DNA from: Hasllibacter sp. MH4015
Lineage (GTDB): Bacteria; Pseudomonadota; Alphaproteobacteria; Rhodobacterales; Rhodobacteraceae
Length of the DNA: 64,000 bases
Direction: 5' to 3'
Assembly: GCF_020177575.1 (NCBI RefSeq)
Contig: NZ_JAHTBK010000001.1
Location: 3,054,001-3,118,000 of the forward strand
Shown here: positions 7,609-14,676 of the stretch, piece after piece
How positions within the stretch are numbered: the first letter of the stretch is position 1
Layout of the letters: every line of letters starts with the position of its first letter
Notes under the pieces: model-generated
Told to the model about the DNA's origin: nothing
What the model saw: only the letters and a program-made list of their open reading frames with translations
Database searches by the model: none
Made by a program: the position numbers and the translations under genes

Positions 7609-9254
7609 CCGACCGACCGAATGTCCTCTGGATCATGGCCGACCAGCTGCGCTTCGATTACCTCAGCTGCTACGGCCACCCGCACCTGCACACACCCCAC
7701 ATCGACGCGCTCGCCGCGCGCGGGGTGCGGTTTACCAACGCTTACGTCCAATCCCCCGTTTGCGGTCCATCACGCATGTCGGCCTATACCGGGCGGTACG
7801 TGCGCAGCCACGGCTCCACCTGGAACGGGATGCCCCTGCGTGTGGGGGAGCCGACGCTTGGCGACCATTTGCGCGATGCGGGCGCGCGGGCCGTTCTGGT
7901 CGGCAAGACCCACATGGTCGCGGATGCGGAAGGCATGGCCTGGCTTGGTATTGATCCGGCAAGCGAGATCGGTGTCCGCCGGTCCGAATGCGGGTTCGAG
8001 CCGTTCGAGCGGGACGACGGCCTGCACCCCGACAGTCCACGGCAGAACTGGTCCGCCTACGACGATTACCTTGTGGCGCACGGATTCGAGAGCCAGAACC
8101 CTTGGGAAGATTTCGCAAATTCCGGCATCGACGCGGATGGGGAGTTGATGTCGGCGTGGCTTTTGAAGAATTCCCGCCTCGCGGCGAATGTCCCCGAAGA
8201 GCATTCGGAAACCGCCTACATGACCGACCGCGCCATGGCGTTCATGGAAGAGGCGGCGGAGGATGGCCGCCCGTGGATGTGCCACCTCAGCTACATCAAG
8301 CCGCACTGGCCCTACATCGTCCCCGCGCCCTACCACGACATGTATGACGAGCGGCACATCATCGACCCCGTGCGATCCGATGCGGAGCGTGACACAGATC
8401 ACCCCCTGATGGCCGCCTATCTGGACGCGCGCGTCTGCCGCAGCTTCGCCCGCGACCATGTACGTTCGCACGTGATCCCCGCCTATATGGGTCTGATCAA
8501 GCAGCTCGACGACAATCTGGGACGGCTATTCGCATGGATGGACGACAAGGGATTGAGCGAGAATACGATCATCGCTTTCACGTCCGATCACGGGGATTAC
8601 ATGGGCGACCACTGGATGGGAGATAAGGATTTCTACCACGAAATGGCGGTCAAGGTTCCCCTGATCATCGCGGACCCGCGGCCTGAGGCGAACGGCACAC
8701 GGGGCGACGTCTCCGATGCGCTGGTGGAGATGATCGACCTTGCCCCGACCTTCATGGCGGCCGCGGGCGCGGAGGCGAAATCACATATCATCGAGGGGCG
8801 GGATCTGACCCCTGTCCTTCACGGACGCGACGGGTTTTCGCGGCGCTACGTGATCAGCGAACATGATTACCAATGGTCCGACATGGCCCGCGCCCTCGAC
8901 GTGCCGCAGGAAGACGCGCACACCAAGATGATCTTCGATGGTCGATGGAAATACGTGCGGTGCGAGGGCTTTCCGCCGATCCTTTTCGATCTGGAGAGTG
9001 ACCCGCAGGAGTTGGTCGATCTGGGACGGTCAGAGGACGACGCCCATATCCGTGTCCGCGCCCGGATGGAGGATGCGTTGCTGACATGGGGGATGCAGCA
9101 TCACACGCGCATCACTGCAACGTCGGGTGTACTTGCCCGCCAGAAAAAGGCGGCGGAGACCGGTATCCTGATCGGGTTCTGGGATGAGGAGGAATACGAG
9201 GCCGCCACGGGTATCGCTTTCGCGGATTTGACGCCCCACGGCAAGGGCAACTGA
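7605..9254 (+). CDS. Sulfatase / phosphonate monoester hydrolase family enzyme
   Basis: The 549-residue enzyme belongs to the type I sulfatase superfamily. NVLWIMADQ at 6-14 brings a metal-binding Asp, and the signature CGPSR at 53-57 holds Cys53, which is converted to formylglycine. TSDHGDYMGDH supplies further metal ligands. There is no signal peptide, so it acts in the cytoplasm on an imported sulfate or phosphonate ester. Genomic linkage suggests that the TRAP/TAXI system brings in the substrate and that the MarR protein, whose stop overlaps this start by 4 nt, controls the supply. Sulfatase versus phosphonate hydrolase cannot be decided here. Confidence 0.85.
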   Translation: MTDRPNVLWIMADQLRFDYLSCYGHPHLHTPHIDALAARGVRFTNAYVQSPVCGPSRMSAYTGRYVRSHGSTWNGMPLRVGEPTLGDHLRDAGARAVLVGKTHMVADAEGMAWLGIDPASEIGVRRSECGFEPFERDDGLHPDSPRQNWSAYDDYLVAHGFESQNPWEDFANSGIDADGELMSAWLLKNSRLAANVPEEHSETAYMTDRAMAFMEEAAEDGRPWMCHLSYIKPHWPYIVPAPYHDMYDERHIIDPVRSDAERDTDHPLMAAYLDARVCRSFARDHVRSHVIPAYMGLIKQLDDNLGRLFAWMDDKGLSENTIIAFTSDHGDYMGDHWMGDKDFYHEMAVKVPLIIADPRPEANGTRGDVSDALVEMIDLAPTFMAAAGAEAKSHIIEGRDLTPVLHGRDGFSRRYVISEHDYQWSDMARALDVPQEDAHTKMIFDGRWKYVRCEGFPPILFDLESDPQELVDLGRSEDDAHIRVRARMEDALLTWGMQHHTRITATSGVLARQKKAAETGILIGFWDEEEYEAATGIAFADLTPHGKGN

Positions 9255-9332
9255 GCGCGGCAATTGGCAGGGCGTCAGCTTCGCGGATTTGGCGCGCGGG
9301 ATGCGGCCGTTGGAGGGCTACGTCGGGCCACG

Positions 9333-9354
9333 AAAAAGCCCCGCCGCACGGGGC
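9333..9354 (-). terminator. Rho-independent terminator of the CsbD gene
   Basis: On the minus strand the 6-bp GC stem GCCCCG/CGGGGC (9338-9343 with 9349-9354) is followed by five T residues. It lies about 30 nt past the stop of the CsbD gene. Confidence 0.75.
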
Positions 9355-9385
9355 GGCAGGGCTTCCACAGAAATTTCAGGTGTCG

Positions 9386-9583
9386 TCAGACCTTGGCGAG
9401 GATCTTGTCCACGGTTTCGCGAACCTCTTCCTTCGATTTGCCGAGCTTCTGCTGCAACTGACCTTCCAGCTGCTCCCGGTCGCCCTTCGCGGCTTCCAGA
9501 TCGTCGTCGGTCAATTCACCGTAGGATTCGCGCAAGTGGCCTTTGATCTCGGTCCATTTGCCTTCGATTTGATCGCGGTTCAT
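9386..9583 (-). CDS. CsbD-family stress protein
   Basis: The protein has 65 residues from the ATG at 9583, which has AGGAG just upstream. It matches CsbD from end to end: MNRDQIEGKWTEIKGHLRE at the start, the central GELTDDDLEAAKGDREQL, then a charged C-terminal helix. CsbD proteins are small, abundant, hydrophilic and induced by general stress; their biochemical role is unknown. A promoter matching the EcfG pattern lies upstream and a terminator follows, so it is a monocistronic stress gene. Confidence 0.92.
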   Translation of the reverse strand: MNRDQIEGKWTEIKGHLRESYGELTDDDLEAAKGDREQLEGQLQQKLGKSKEEVRETVDKILAKV

Positions 9584-9666
9584 GGTGCATCTCCTTTCAG
9601 GAGGATTAGGTGAGGGACGGGACGTGATTGCGTGTCGGCGCGTCTTTTCGGGCGCCGCATGTGGAA

Positions 9667-9691
9667 AACGCCCGGACACCGGTTGGGTTCC
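9667..9691 (-). promoter_or_regulatory. EcfG-type promoter for the CsbD gene
   Basis: On the minus strand the sequence is GGAAC, 16 nt, CGTT. This is the consensus recognised by the alphaproteobacterial general stress sigma factor EcfG, which is encoded in this window. It predicts a 5' leader of about 75 nt. Confidence 0.75.
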
Positions 9692-9728
9692 CTGCTGATC
9701 GCATGTCGGGCGAAACTTCGCACAAATG

Positions 9729-9760
9729 AAAACGGCCGACCCCACCTAAGGGGTCAGCCG
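9729..9760 (-). terminator. Rho-independent terminator of the DUF1328 gene
   Basis: On the minus strand an 11-bp stem with one mismatch (9733-9743 with 9750-9760, core GACCCC/GGGGTC) is followed by TTTT. It lies 25 nt past the stop of the small membrane gene. Confidence 0.75.
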
Positions 9761-9784
9761 ATTTGCAGTCATCACTGCCGCGTG

Positions 9785-9955
9785 TCAGGGCGTCCGGCCA
9801 CCGATGGCTCGCATGATCATGGCGATCACGAACAGCGCGACGAAGATGAAGAACAGGATCTGAGCAATACCGGCAGAGGCACCGGCGATCCCGCTGAAGC
9901 CGAATAGCGCTGCGATCAGCGCGATGACAAGGAATATCAAAGCCCAGCGTAGCAT
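9785..9955 (-). CDS. DUF1328 (YtjA-type) small membrane protein
   Basis: Reading the minus strand from the ATG at 9955 gives a 56-residue protein beginning [20 protein letters not shown], with two hydrophobic helices separated by a Gly/Ala turn and a short basic tail. This is the DUF1328 pattern throughout. AGGAGA lies 6 nt before the start. Members are of unknown function and often stress induced. An EcfG-type promoter precedes it and a strong terminator follows. Confidence 0.9.
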   Translation of the reverse strand: MLRWALIFLVIALIAALFGFSGIAGASAGIAQILFFIFVALFVIAMIMRAIGGRTP

Positions 9956-9985
9956 GGGAATTCTCCTTTTGAGTTGCGAAAGAAG

Positions 9986-10011
9986 AACAGGGCAGCGCCG
10001 TCGATTGTTCC
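9986..10011 (-). promoter_or_regulatory. EcfG-type promoter for the DUF1328 gene
   Basis: On the minus strand the sequence is GGAAC, 17 nt, TGTT, ending about 30 nt before the start codon. The spacing is 1 nt longer than in most of the other EcfG-type sites here but matches the dps site. Confidence 0.55.
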
Positions 10012-10019
10012 GAAAAAAA

Positions 10020-10376
10020 TCAGAACAGTTTGAGTTTCTGGATTAGTCCTGTCGCCTGCTCGCTGCGGAAAGGCTGTTCGAGGATGTGGATACCGTCCTG
10101 TAGTTCGACGTCGTCCACGAAGCCGGGCATGACCACGATCTGTGCGCCGTGACCTCGCCACTCCATCACTTCCGGCAAGCGGATCACTTGATCAACCTGA
10201 CCCGCGATGAAGGCAACCATCGGCGATTGGGCACCCAATTGGCTCACGTCGCGCCCGATGACGATATTGTTGGCCCCTTCGGCCATCAACGCTTCGCGCA
10301 GGTCTTCCGCGACGATCACGTTCTCATGCACAATGATGCACGTCCCTTGCGGGCGCGCCGTCGGCTCGGCGGACAT
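10020..10376 (-). CDS. Degenerate response-regulator receiver-like protein
   Basis: The protein has 118 residues from the ATG at 10376 (the frame continues upstream without sense). The N-terminal region [22 protein letters not shown] resembles a CheY-like receiver. Two functional elements are altered: the usual acidic pair after strand 1 is His-Glu, and no Asp stands at the expected phosphorylation strand ([10 protein letters not shown]). A C-terminal LEQPFRSEQ resembles the KPF end of receivers with Lys lost. It is therefore probably a non-phosphorylated receiver-like regulator. It is divergent from the Crp/Fnr gene. Confidence 0.65.
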   Translation of the reverse strand: MSAEPTARPQGTCIIVHENVIVAEDLREALMAEGANNIVIGRDVSQLGAQSPMVAFIAGQVDQVIRLPEVMEWRGHGAQIVVMPGFVDDVELQDGIHILEQPFRSEQATGLIQKLKLF

Positions 10377-10487
10377 AGGTATCCTGACTAAATCAATATG
10401 GAACGGAACGAGGGTGGTCTGAGTTTGTAACTTGGCATGTTTGCATGTCGAGCACATTAAACTATGACATAGCTGGTGAAGGAACAG

Positions 10488-11216
10488 ATGGTAACGAACT
10501 GCGCGCAATGCCCCCTGAGGAAACTCGAGGTCTTTGAGACGCTGGACCGTGACGCGATCACGGCGATGCAGCGATTCAAACATGGTGAGCTGAAGATCGA
10601 TGCCGGTACCCCGATCCTGATGGAGGGGTCGAATTCCCCGCAATTGTTCACGAGCCTGAAGGGTATGGGCCTGCGCTACAAGACAACGCGCGACGGCAAC
10701 CGGCAGGTGGTCAACTTCGTTTTGCCGGGGGAATTCCTGGGGCTGCAAGCGGGCGTGATGGGCGAAATGAAGCACTCGGTCGAGGCGACGACGCCAATGG
10801 TCTTATGTGTCTTTGATCGTAAGGAACTGTGGAACCTGTATAAAACGCAGCCGGAGCGCGCGTTTGATTTAACATGGGCCGCCGCAGCAGAAGAGCACTT
10901 TCTGGGAGAGGCGCTGACCTCCATCGGGCAGATGGACGCGATCCAAAGGATCAGTTGGGGCCTGATGCGATTTTACCTGCGGTGCGAAAGCCTTGGTCTG
11001 ACCGATGGGCAACGATGCCCCTTCCCCTTCCGGCAACAGGACCTGGCCGATGCAGTCGGGCTGTCCCTTGTCCATACCAACAAGACGTTGATGAAACTGC
11101 GCGACAGTCAAACGGTATCGTTGCAGGACGGATTGCTGTCCATCCTCAATCCCGATCGTTTGGAAGAGGCGTCCGGGCAAGACGTTGAACCGCTTGCCTT
11201 GAGACCACTCATTTAG
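10488..11216 (+). CDS. Crp/Fnr-family transcriptional regulator
   Basis: The protein has 242 residues from ATG 10488, preceded by GAAGGA; a GTG at 10476 is the alternative. The N-terminal CAQCPLR motif (Cys5, Cys8) resembles FnrL-type iron-sulfur sensors, but a full set of four cluster ligands is not evident. The cyclic-nucleotide-binding fold (VVNFVLPGEFLGLQ) is followed by a C-terminal helix-turn-helix (FRQQDLADAVGLSLVHTNKTLMKL). It probably responds to oxygen, redox state or nitric oxide. A strong terminator follows directly. Confidence 0.85.
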   Translation: MVTNCAQCPLRKLEVFETLDRDAITAMQRFKHGELKIDAGTPILMEGSNSPQLFTSLKGMGLRYKTTRDGNRQVVNFVLPGEFLGLQAGVMGEMKHSVEATTPMVLCVFDRKELWNLYKTQPERAFDLTWAAAAEEHFLGEALTSIGQMDAIQRISWGLMRFYLRCESLGLTDGQRCPFPFRQQDLADAVGLSLVHTNKTLMKLRDSQTVSLQDGLLSILNPDRLEEASGQDVEPLALRPLI

Positions 11217-11223
11217 AGAAAAC

Positions 11224-11250
11224 AAAGCCCGGCCAAATGGCCGGGCTTTT
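11224..11250 (+). terminator. Rho-independent terminator of the Crp/Fnr gene
   Basis: An 11-bp perfect stem (11224-11234 with 11239-11249, AAAGCCCGGCC/GGCCGGGCTTT) and a 4-nt loop end in four T residues 8 nt past the stop. Because the stem is flanked by A and T it may also terminate the minus-strand gene ending at 11303. Confidence 0.85.
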
Positions 11251-11302
11251 GCGTTCGCGCGGTTCGGCGGCTGAGGGACAGGCCGACGAAAACCGCTATG
11301 AT

Positions 11303-11482
11303 CTATTGGTCAGAAACGGCAGGTACGGCTGCGGGGGCCGCTTGATCTTCGCCCTCGGTGCCGGTCCACATCATGAAGAAGACGGCGGCAATCGCGGCGG
11401 CGATCAAGGCGATGGAGATGCCCCAGATCGACGGCGTGTGCCGCTTGGTCTGACGCTCAATATTCGTGTCGGGTGCTGACAT
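11303..11482 (-). CDS. Small single-TM membrane protein, stress-linked
   Basis: The protein has 59 residues from the ATG at 11482, with AGGAGGT upstream. A hydrophilic N-terminus of about 22 residues is followed by one hydrophobic helix (WGISIALIAAAIAAVFFMMW) and an acidic, Ala/Pro-rich tail. I recognise no named family. An EcfG-type promoter lies upstream, which places it with the other stress-induced membrane peptides around it. Confidence 0.75.
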   Translation of the reverse strand: MSAPDTNIERQTKRHTPSIWGISIALIAAAIAAVFFMMWTGTEGEDQAAPAAVPAVSDQ

Positions 11483-11505
11483 AATGCACCTCCTTTCAAG
11501 GATAC

Positions 11506-11530
11506 AACCGGTGGGACGCGGCTTGGTTCC
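11506..11530 (-). promoter_or_regulatory. EcfG-type promoter for the 59-residue membrane protein
   Basis: On the minus strand the sequence is GGAAC, 16 nt, GGTT, ending 24 nt before the start codon. The site begins inside the gap behind the FNT gene, so this gene has its own promoter. Confidence 0.6.
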
Positions 11531-11539
11531 CACGATCGT

Positions 11540-12355
11540 TCAAGTGACATCTTTGCTCTCGATTTCTTCGACCTCTACTTTCACCTGACCCCACGCCAAG
11601 AGCGTGAAGACGGCGGTACCGCCCACGACGTTGCCCGCAAGGACCGGCAAGAAGAATTGCGTCAGAGCGGGCCACGCCGCCAGCTCCCCCTGAAGCAGAA
11701 GGAGCCACATTTCGACCGAGCCCGCGATGATGTGGGTGAAGTCGCCCGCCGCGATCAGCCAGGTGAACAGCACGATAATGACGACGTCGTTGCCGTTCTG
11801 ACCGGGCAGCATCCACACAATGGACGCCACCAGGATACCGGCGGGAATGGCGCGCAGGAACGCCTCCATCGCCGGAAAGCCCGTGGCGTGGTGGGACAAA
11901 TCGTTCAACACACCAAGCAGGTCGCCCGCGAACACGCCACTGAACGCCATGAAAGACGCCGCCACGGCAGCGCCCACCACATTGGCGGCCAGAACAACCG
12001 ACCATAGACGCAGGACCGACAGGAAACAGGAACGCGACCGTTCCGCCACGAGAGGAAGGACCGTGGTGATGGTGTTTTCCGTGAACAATTGCATACGGCC
12101 CAGGATGACGAGCAGGAATCCGAAGCTGTAGCCGAGATTCTCCACCAGGTAGCGCCACGGCGCGTCGGGCAGGAAATTCCGCAAGATCGCCTCCCCCAAG
12201 ACGGAGAACGAGATCAGGATGCCGGCGGCGACGCCGGACCAGATCAGCGACGTGTTGGACCGTATCAGCTCCTCGTCGCCTTCGCGGCGGATCACCTCGT
12301 AGATCAGGCGGGAATTGAGGGGCGTCGCATCGCGCACCGCCATTTCATCTTGCAT
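11540..12355 (-). CDS. Formate/nitrite transporter (FNT) family channel
   Basis: The 271-residue protein has six hydrophobic segments and FNT signatures: GVAAGILISFSVLGEA in helix 1, GRMQLFTENTITTVLPL in the second region, and ILVASIVWMLPGQNGNDVVIIVLFTWLIAAGDFTHIIAGS with the conserved central His. It belongs to the YfdC-like branch rather than to FocA or NirC proper, so the substrate is uncertain. The promoter region is shared divergently with dps, and both sides carry EcfG-type elements. Confidence 0.85.
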   Translation of the reverse strand: MQDEMAVRDATPLNSRLIYEVIRREGDEELIRSNTSLIWSGVAAGILISFSVLGEAILRNFLPDAPWRYLVENLGYSFGFLLVILGRMQLFTENTITTVLPLVAERSRSCFLSVLRLWSVVLAANVVGAAVAASFMAFSGVFAGDLLGVLNDLSHHATGFPAMEAFLRAIPAGILVASIVWMLPGQNGNDVVIIVLFTWLIAAGDFTHIIAGSVEMWLLLLQGELAAWPALTQFFLPVLAGNVVGGTAVFTLLAWGQVKVEVEEIESKDVT

Positions 12356-12381
12356 ATCACGCCCTCCAGTGGCGAAGCGGC

Positions 12382-12406
12382 AACGTGGGGTGCCCTTGAT
12401 GGTTCC
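12382..12406 (-). promoter_or_regulatory. EcfG-type promoter for the FNT gene
   Basis: On the minus strand the sequence is GGAAC, 16 nt, CGTT, a perfect match to the EcfG pattern, ending 27 nt before the start codon. Confidence 0.72.
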
Positions 12407-12419
12407 GCCAAGAAAGATT

Positions 12420-12445
12420 GGAACCGAGCCGCCTTGCAGGCTGTT
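12420..12445 (+). promoter_or_regulatory. EcfG-type promoter for dps
   Basis: The sequence is GGAAC, 17 nt, TGTT on the plus strand, 30 nt before the dps ATG. It is arranged back to back with the FNT promoter, whose GGAAC lies 14 nt away on the other strand. Confidence 0.58.
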
Positions 12446-12474
12446 GTACTGCCGACTGCGAAAGGAGATATCCC

Positions 12475-12972
12475 ATGACCGACACGCTTAAAGTTGTGCC
12501 CGAAGCCGCCGAAGTCAAAACCGGTGTACGCGACGTGGAAGCGATCGCAAGCGGCCTGGCCGACGTGCTGGCCGACACCTACCGGCTGATTTTCAAGACG
12601 CATGCCTACCACTGGAACGTTACCGGCCCGGCATTCTACTCCATCCACAAGCTGACGGAGGAGCAGTACGAGAACATGTTCGCCGCGGCCGATGAACTGG
12701 CGGAGCGTGTGCGTGCGCTGGGACAGCTGGCTCCGATGCGGATGGACGACGTCATGGCCCGCTCTCGCGTGGAAGACCCGACCGGCCCCATGTCCGCCGG
12801 CGACATGATCGAGGATTTGGCGGCGGATCACGAGAAGCTTGCCCATCGCCTTCATGCCCTGATCGAGGTGACGGAAGGCCGGCGCGACGTGGTGACGGAA
12901 GACCTCGCTACCGAACGTTCGGCGTTCCACGAACAGGCGGTCTGGATGCTGCGCGCCCTCGCCGCGGATTGA
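12475..12972 (+). CDS. dps: Dps-type DNA-binding ferritin-like protein
   Basis: The protein has 165 residues from ATG 12475, preceded by AAAGGAG. Dps features are clear: THAYHWNVTGPAFYSIHKL carrying His46 and His58 of the intersubunit ferroxidase site, then AAADELAERVRALG with its acidic ligands. Dps dodecamers oxidise and store iron with peroxide and compact DNA during stress and starvation. The EcfG-type promoter upstream fits regulation by the general stress response. A strong terminator follows. Confidence 0.93.
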   Translation: MTDTLKVVPEAAEVKTGVRDVEAIASGLADVLADTYRLIFKTHAYHWNVTGPAFYSIHKLTEEQYENMFAAADELAERVRALGQLAPMRMDDVMARSRVEDPTGPMSAGDMIEDLAADHEKLAHRLHALIEVTEGRRDVVTEDLATERSAFHEQAVWMLRALAAD

Positions 12973-12988
12973 TTGACCGACATAAACG

Positions 12989-13020
12989 AAAAAGCCCCGG
13001 TTTGATAACCGGGGCTTTTT
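12989..13020. terminator. Bidirectional terminator between dps and phyR
   Basis: A perfect 14-bp stem (12989-13002 with 13007-13020) with a 4-nt loop has five A on one side and five T on the other. It can terminate both dps (+) and phyR (-), which converge here. Confidence 0.88.
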
Positions 13021-13042
13021 GTTGATGCGCATTGGGGTTGGT

Positions 13043-13870
13043 TCAGACGGCGACGCCCATCCGTTCGGTGGTGGCGAAGAACATCGCCTGGCTGACAGCC
13101 GTGCGAACCTGATCTTCGGAATAAGGCTTGGTGATCAGGAATGCAGGCTCCGGCTTGTCGCCGGTCAGGAGCCGTTCGGGGAAGGCCGTGATGAAGATCA
13201 CCGGGCGGTCGCCCAATTCCGACAGCAATGCATTCACGGCGTCGATGCCCGAGGATTTGTCGGCAAGCTGGATGTCCGCAAGGATCAGATCCGGCACCTT
13301 GGCCTTGCCCTTGGCAATCGCGTCGTCCCGCGTGCGGGCAATGTCAGTCACCGTGTGACCCATATCCGACACGATGGAGTTCAGATCCATGGCGATGATG
13401 CCTTCATCCTCGATAATCAGGATGTCACCGCGGACACTGTCGCCCATATCGGCCATCGCCCGGTTATACAGGTCCTCCGCCTCATCACTGGAAAGGTCCA
13501 TGATCTTCGCGATCGCATCGAAGCCGAAGCCTTCGATGGACCGCAGCAGCAAGGCTTCCCGCGTGTTCGGCGCCAGATGGCTCAAACGCCATTGCGCGCG
13601 GGCTTCCAGAAGGTCGGAGATTTCGCCCCCGTCGTCCACCGACGCGCCGGAGGTCGACCAGATCCCATGGAAGGTCCGGAACAGGCTGAGCTTGATGTCC
13701 GACCCTTCGGAAACCAGCGTTGGATCGGCCACAATCGCTTCCAGTGTCGCAATCGCGTAGCGATCTCCACTGTCCTGTGCACCGGTCAAAGCCCTTGCGT
13801 AGCGACGCAGAAACGGCAGTTCAGAGGCCAGTGCGGCCCCCAGATCGGTGCCGGTTTCCTTCTCTGTCAT
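13043..13870 (-). CDS. phyR: PhyR-type response regulator with sigma-like domain (anti-anti-sigma factor)
   Basis: The protein has 275 residues. Residues 1-140 form an ECF sigma-like domain without promoter binding (LPFLRRYARALTGAQDSGD, then NTREALLLRSIEGFGFDAIA). Residues about 145-265 form a receiver with IIEDEG, the phosphoacceptor Asp in LILADIQL, FITAFPE and KPYS. In the alphaproteobacterial general stress response phosphorylated PhyR sequesters NepR and frees EcfG. It is divergent from nepR-ecfG and has its own EcfG-type promoter, giving positive feedback. Confidence 0.95.
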   Translation of the reverse strand: MTEKETGTDLGAALASELPFLRRYARALTGAQDSGDRYAIATLEAIVADPTLVSEGSDIKLSLFRTFHGIWSTSGASVDDGGEISDLLEARAQWRLSHLAPNTREALLLRSIEGFGFDAIAKIMDLSSDEAEDLYNRAMADMGDSVRGDILIIEDEGIIAMDLNSIVSDMGHTVTDIARTRDDAIAKGKAKVPDLILADIQLADKSSGIDAVNALLSELGDRPVIFITAFPERLLTGDKPEPAFLITKPYSEDQVRTAVSQAMFFATTERMGVAV

Positions 13871-13900
13871 CCCAAATCTCCTGTTATTTGGATTTTGAAT

Positions 13901-13927
13901 GGAACCTTCGTTGGACTAGTTTGTTCC
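13901..13927. promoter_or_regulatory. Overlapping divergent EcfG-type promoters for phyR and nepR-ecfG
   Basis: GGAAC at 13901-13905 and its inverse GTTCC at 13923-13927 lie 17 nt apart. Read on the plus strand, GGAAC, 16 nt, TGTT points to nepR. Read on the minus strand, GGAAC, 16 nt, GGTT points to phyR. Each -35 element overlaps the -10 element of the other, so only one polymerase can occupy the site at a time. Autoregulation by EcfG is inferred. Confidence 0.72.
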
Positions 13928-13952
13928 GTAGTGAAGGTGAATTTTTTGGAAC

Positions 13953-14138
13953 GTGACGAAGAAAATGGCCCAAGGCAGAAAGAAATCCAGTGAAATGAAT
14001 TCCTCACTCGACAAGCAGATCGACGAAAACCTGCGGCGTGTGTTCGATGAGACGGCGCAAGAGGCGCTGCCGGATCGGTTCATGGATCTCATCGCGCAGC
14101 TCAAGGAAAACGACAAGGGCAACGCCAATGGGAAGTGA
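13953..14138 (+). CDS. nepR: NepR anti-sigma factor
   Basis: The protein has 61 residues from GTG 13953; ATG 13965 is an equally possible start. The core helices DKQIDENLRRVFDETAQEALPDRFMDLIAQL are the NepR signature: two short helices that clamp EcfG or, during stress, the sigma-like domain of PhyR. The gene overlaps ecfG by 11 nt, so anti-sigma and sigma are translationally coupled. Confidence 0.92.
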   Translation: MTKKMAQGRKKSSEMNSSLDKQIDENLRRVFDETAQEALPDRFMDLIAQLKENDKGNANGK

Positions 14139-14676
14139 CCCGCGCGACGAGATCGTCGAACACCTGCAATCGCTTCGCGCCTTTGCCCGGTCCCTGAGCC
14201 GCAACGCCGCCACCGCCGATGATCTTGTGCAGGACACTGTCCTGAAAGCCTGGAGCAATATCGACAAGTTCCAACCGGGCACGAATATGCGGGCCTGGCT
14301 GTTCACCATTTTGCGAAACACCTTCTATTCCATGCGCCGCAAGCGCAGTCGCGAAGTGGCGGATGTGGATGGGGAAATGGCCGGGCGGCTGTCCGAGAAA
14401 CCGGCCCATGACGGGCATCTCGTCATGAAGGATTTCGCCGCGGCCTTCGCCCAATTGCCCGATGAGCAGCGCGAGGCGTTGCTGCTGGTCGGCGCGTCAG
14501 GCTTCTCCTACGAAGAGGCCGCGGATATGTGCGGCTGCGCCGTCGGCACAATCAAGAGCCGCGCGAACCGCGGACGCAAGCGCCTGTCCGAAATCATGGA
14601 ATTGAGCGAGGACGAACCGCTCGAAGCGACAGATGCGGCAACGATGGCCGTGGTTTCGGGAAGGCCCGCTGCATGA
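14128..14676 (+). CDS. ecfG: EcfG general stress sigma factor
   Basis: The protein has 182 residues from ATG 14128, inside the end of nepR. Region 2 is DDLVQDTVLKAWSNIDKFQPGTNMRAWLFTILRNTFYSMRR and region 4 is LPDEQREALLLVGASGFSYEEAADMCGCAVGTIKSRANRGRKRL. This is the ECF15/EcfG type. It directs polymerase to GGAAC-N16/17-xGTT promoters, many of which occur in this window. Its stop overlaps the ATG of the kinase gene (ATGA), completing a nepR-ecfG-kinase operon. Confidence 0.95.
   Translation: MGSDPRDEIVEHLQSLRAFARSLSRNAATADDLVQDTVLKAWSNIDKFQPGTNMRAWLFTILRNTFYSMRRKRSREVADVDGEMAGRLSEKPAHDGHLVMKDFAAAFAQLPDEQREALLLVGASGFSYEEAADMCGCAVGTIKSRANRGRKRLSEIMELSEDEPLEATDAATMAVVSGRPAA

Noticed and set aside
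10400-10425. GGAAC before the Crp/Fnr gene as another EcfG promoter
   Set aside because: The best fit is GGAAC-N17-AGTT, with a poorer -10 element than the others; the evidence is too weak to list it.
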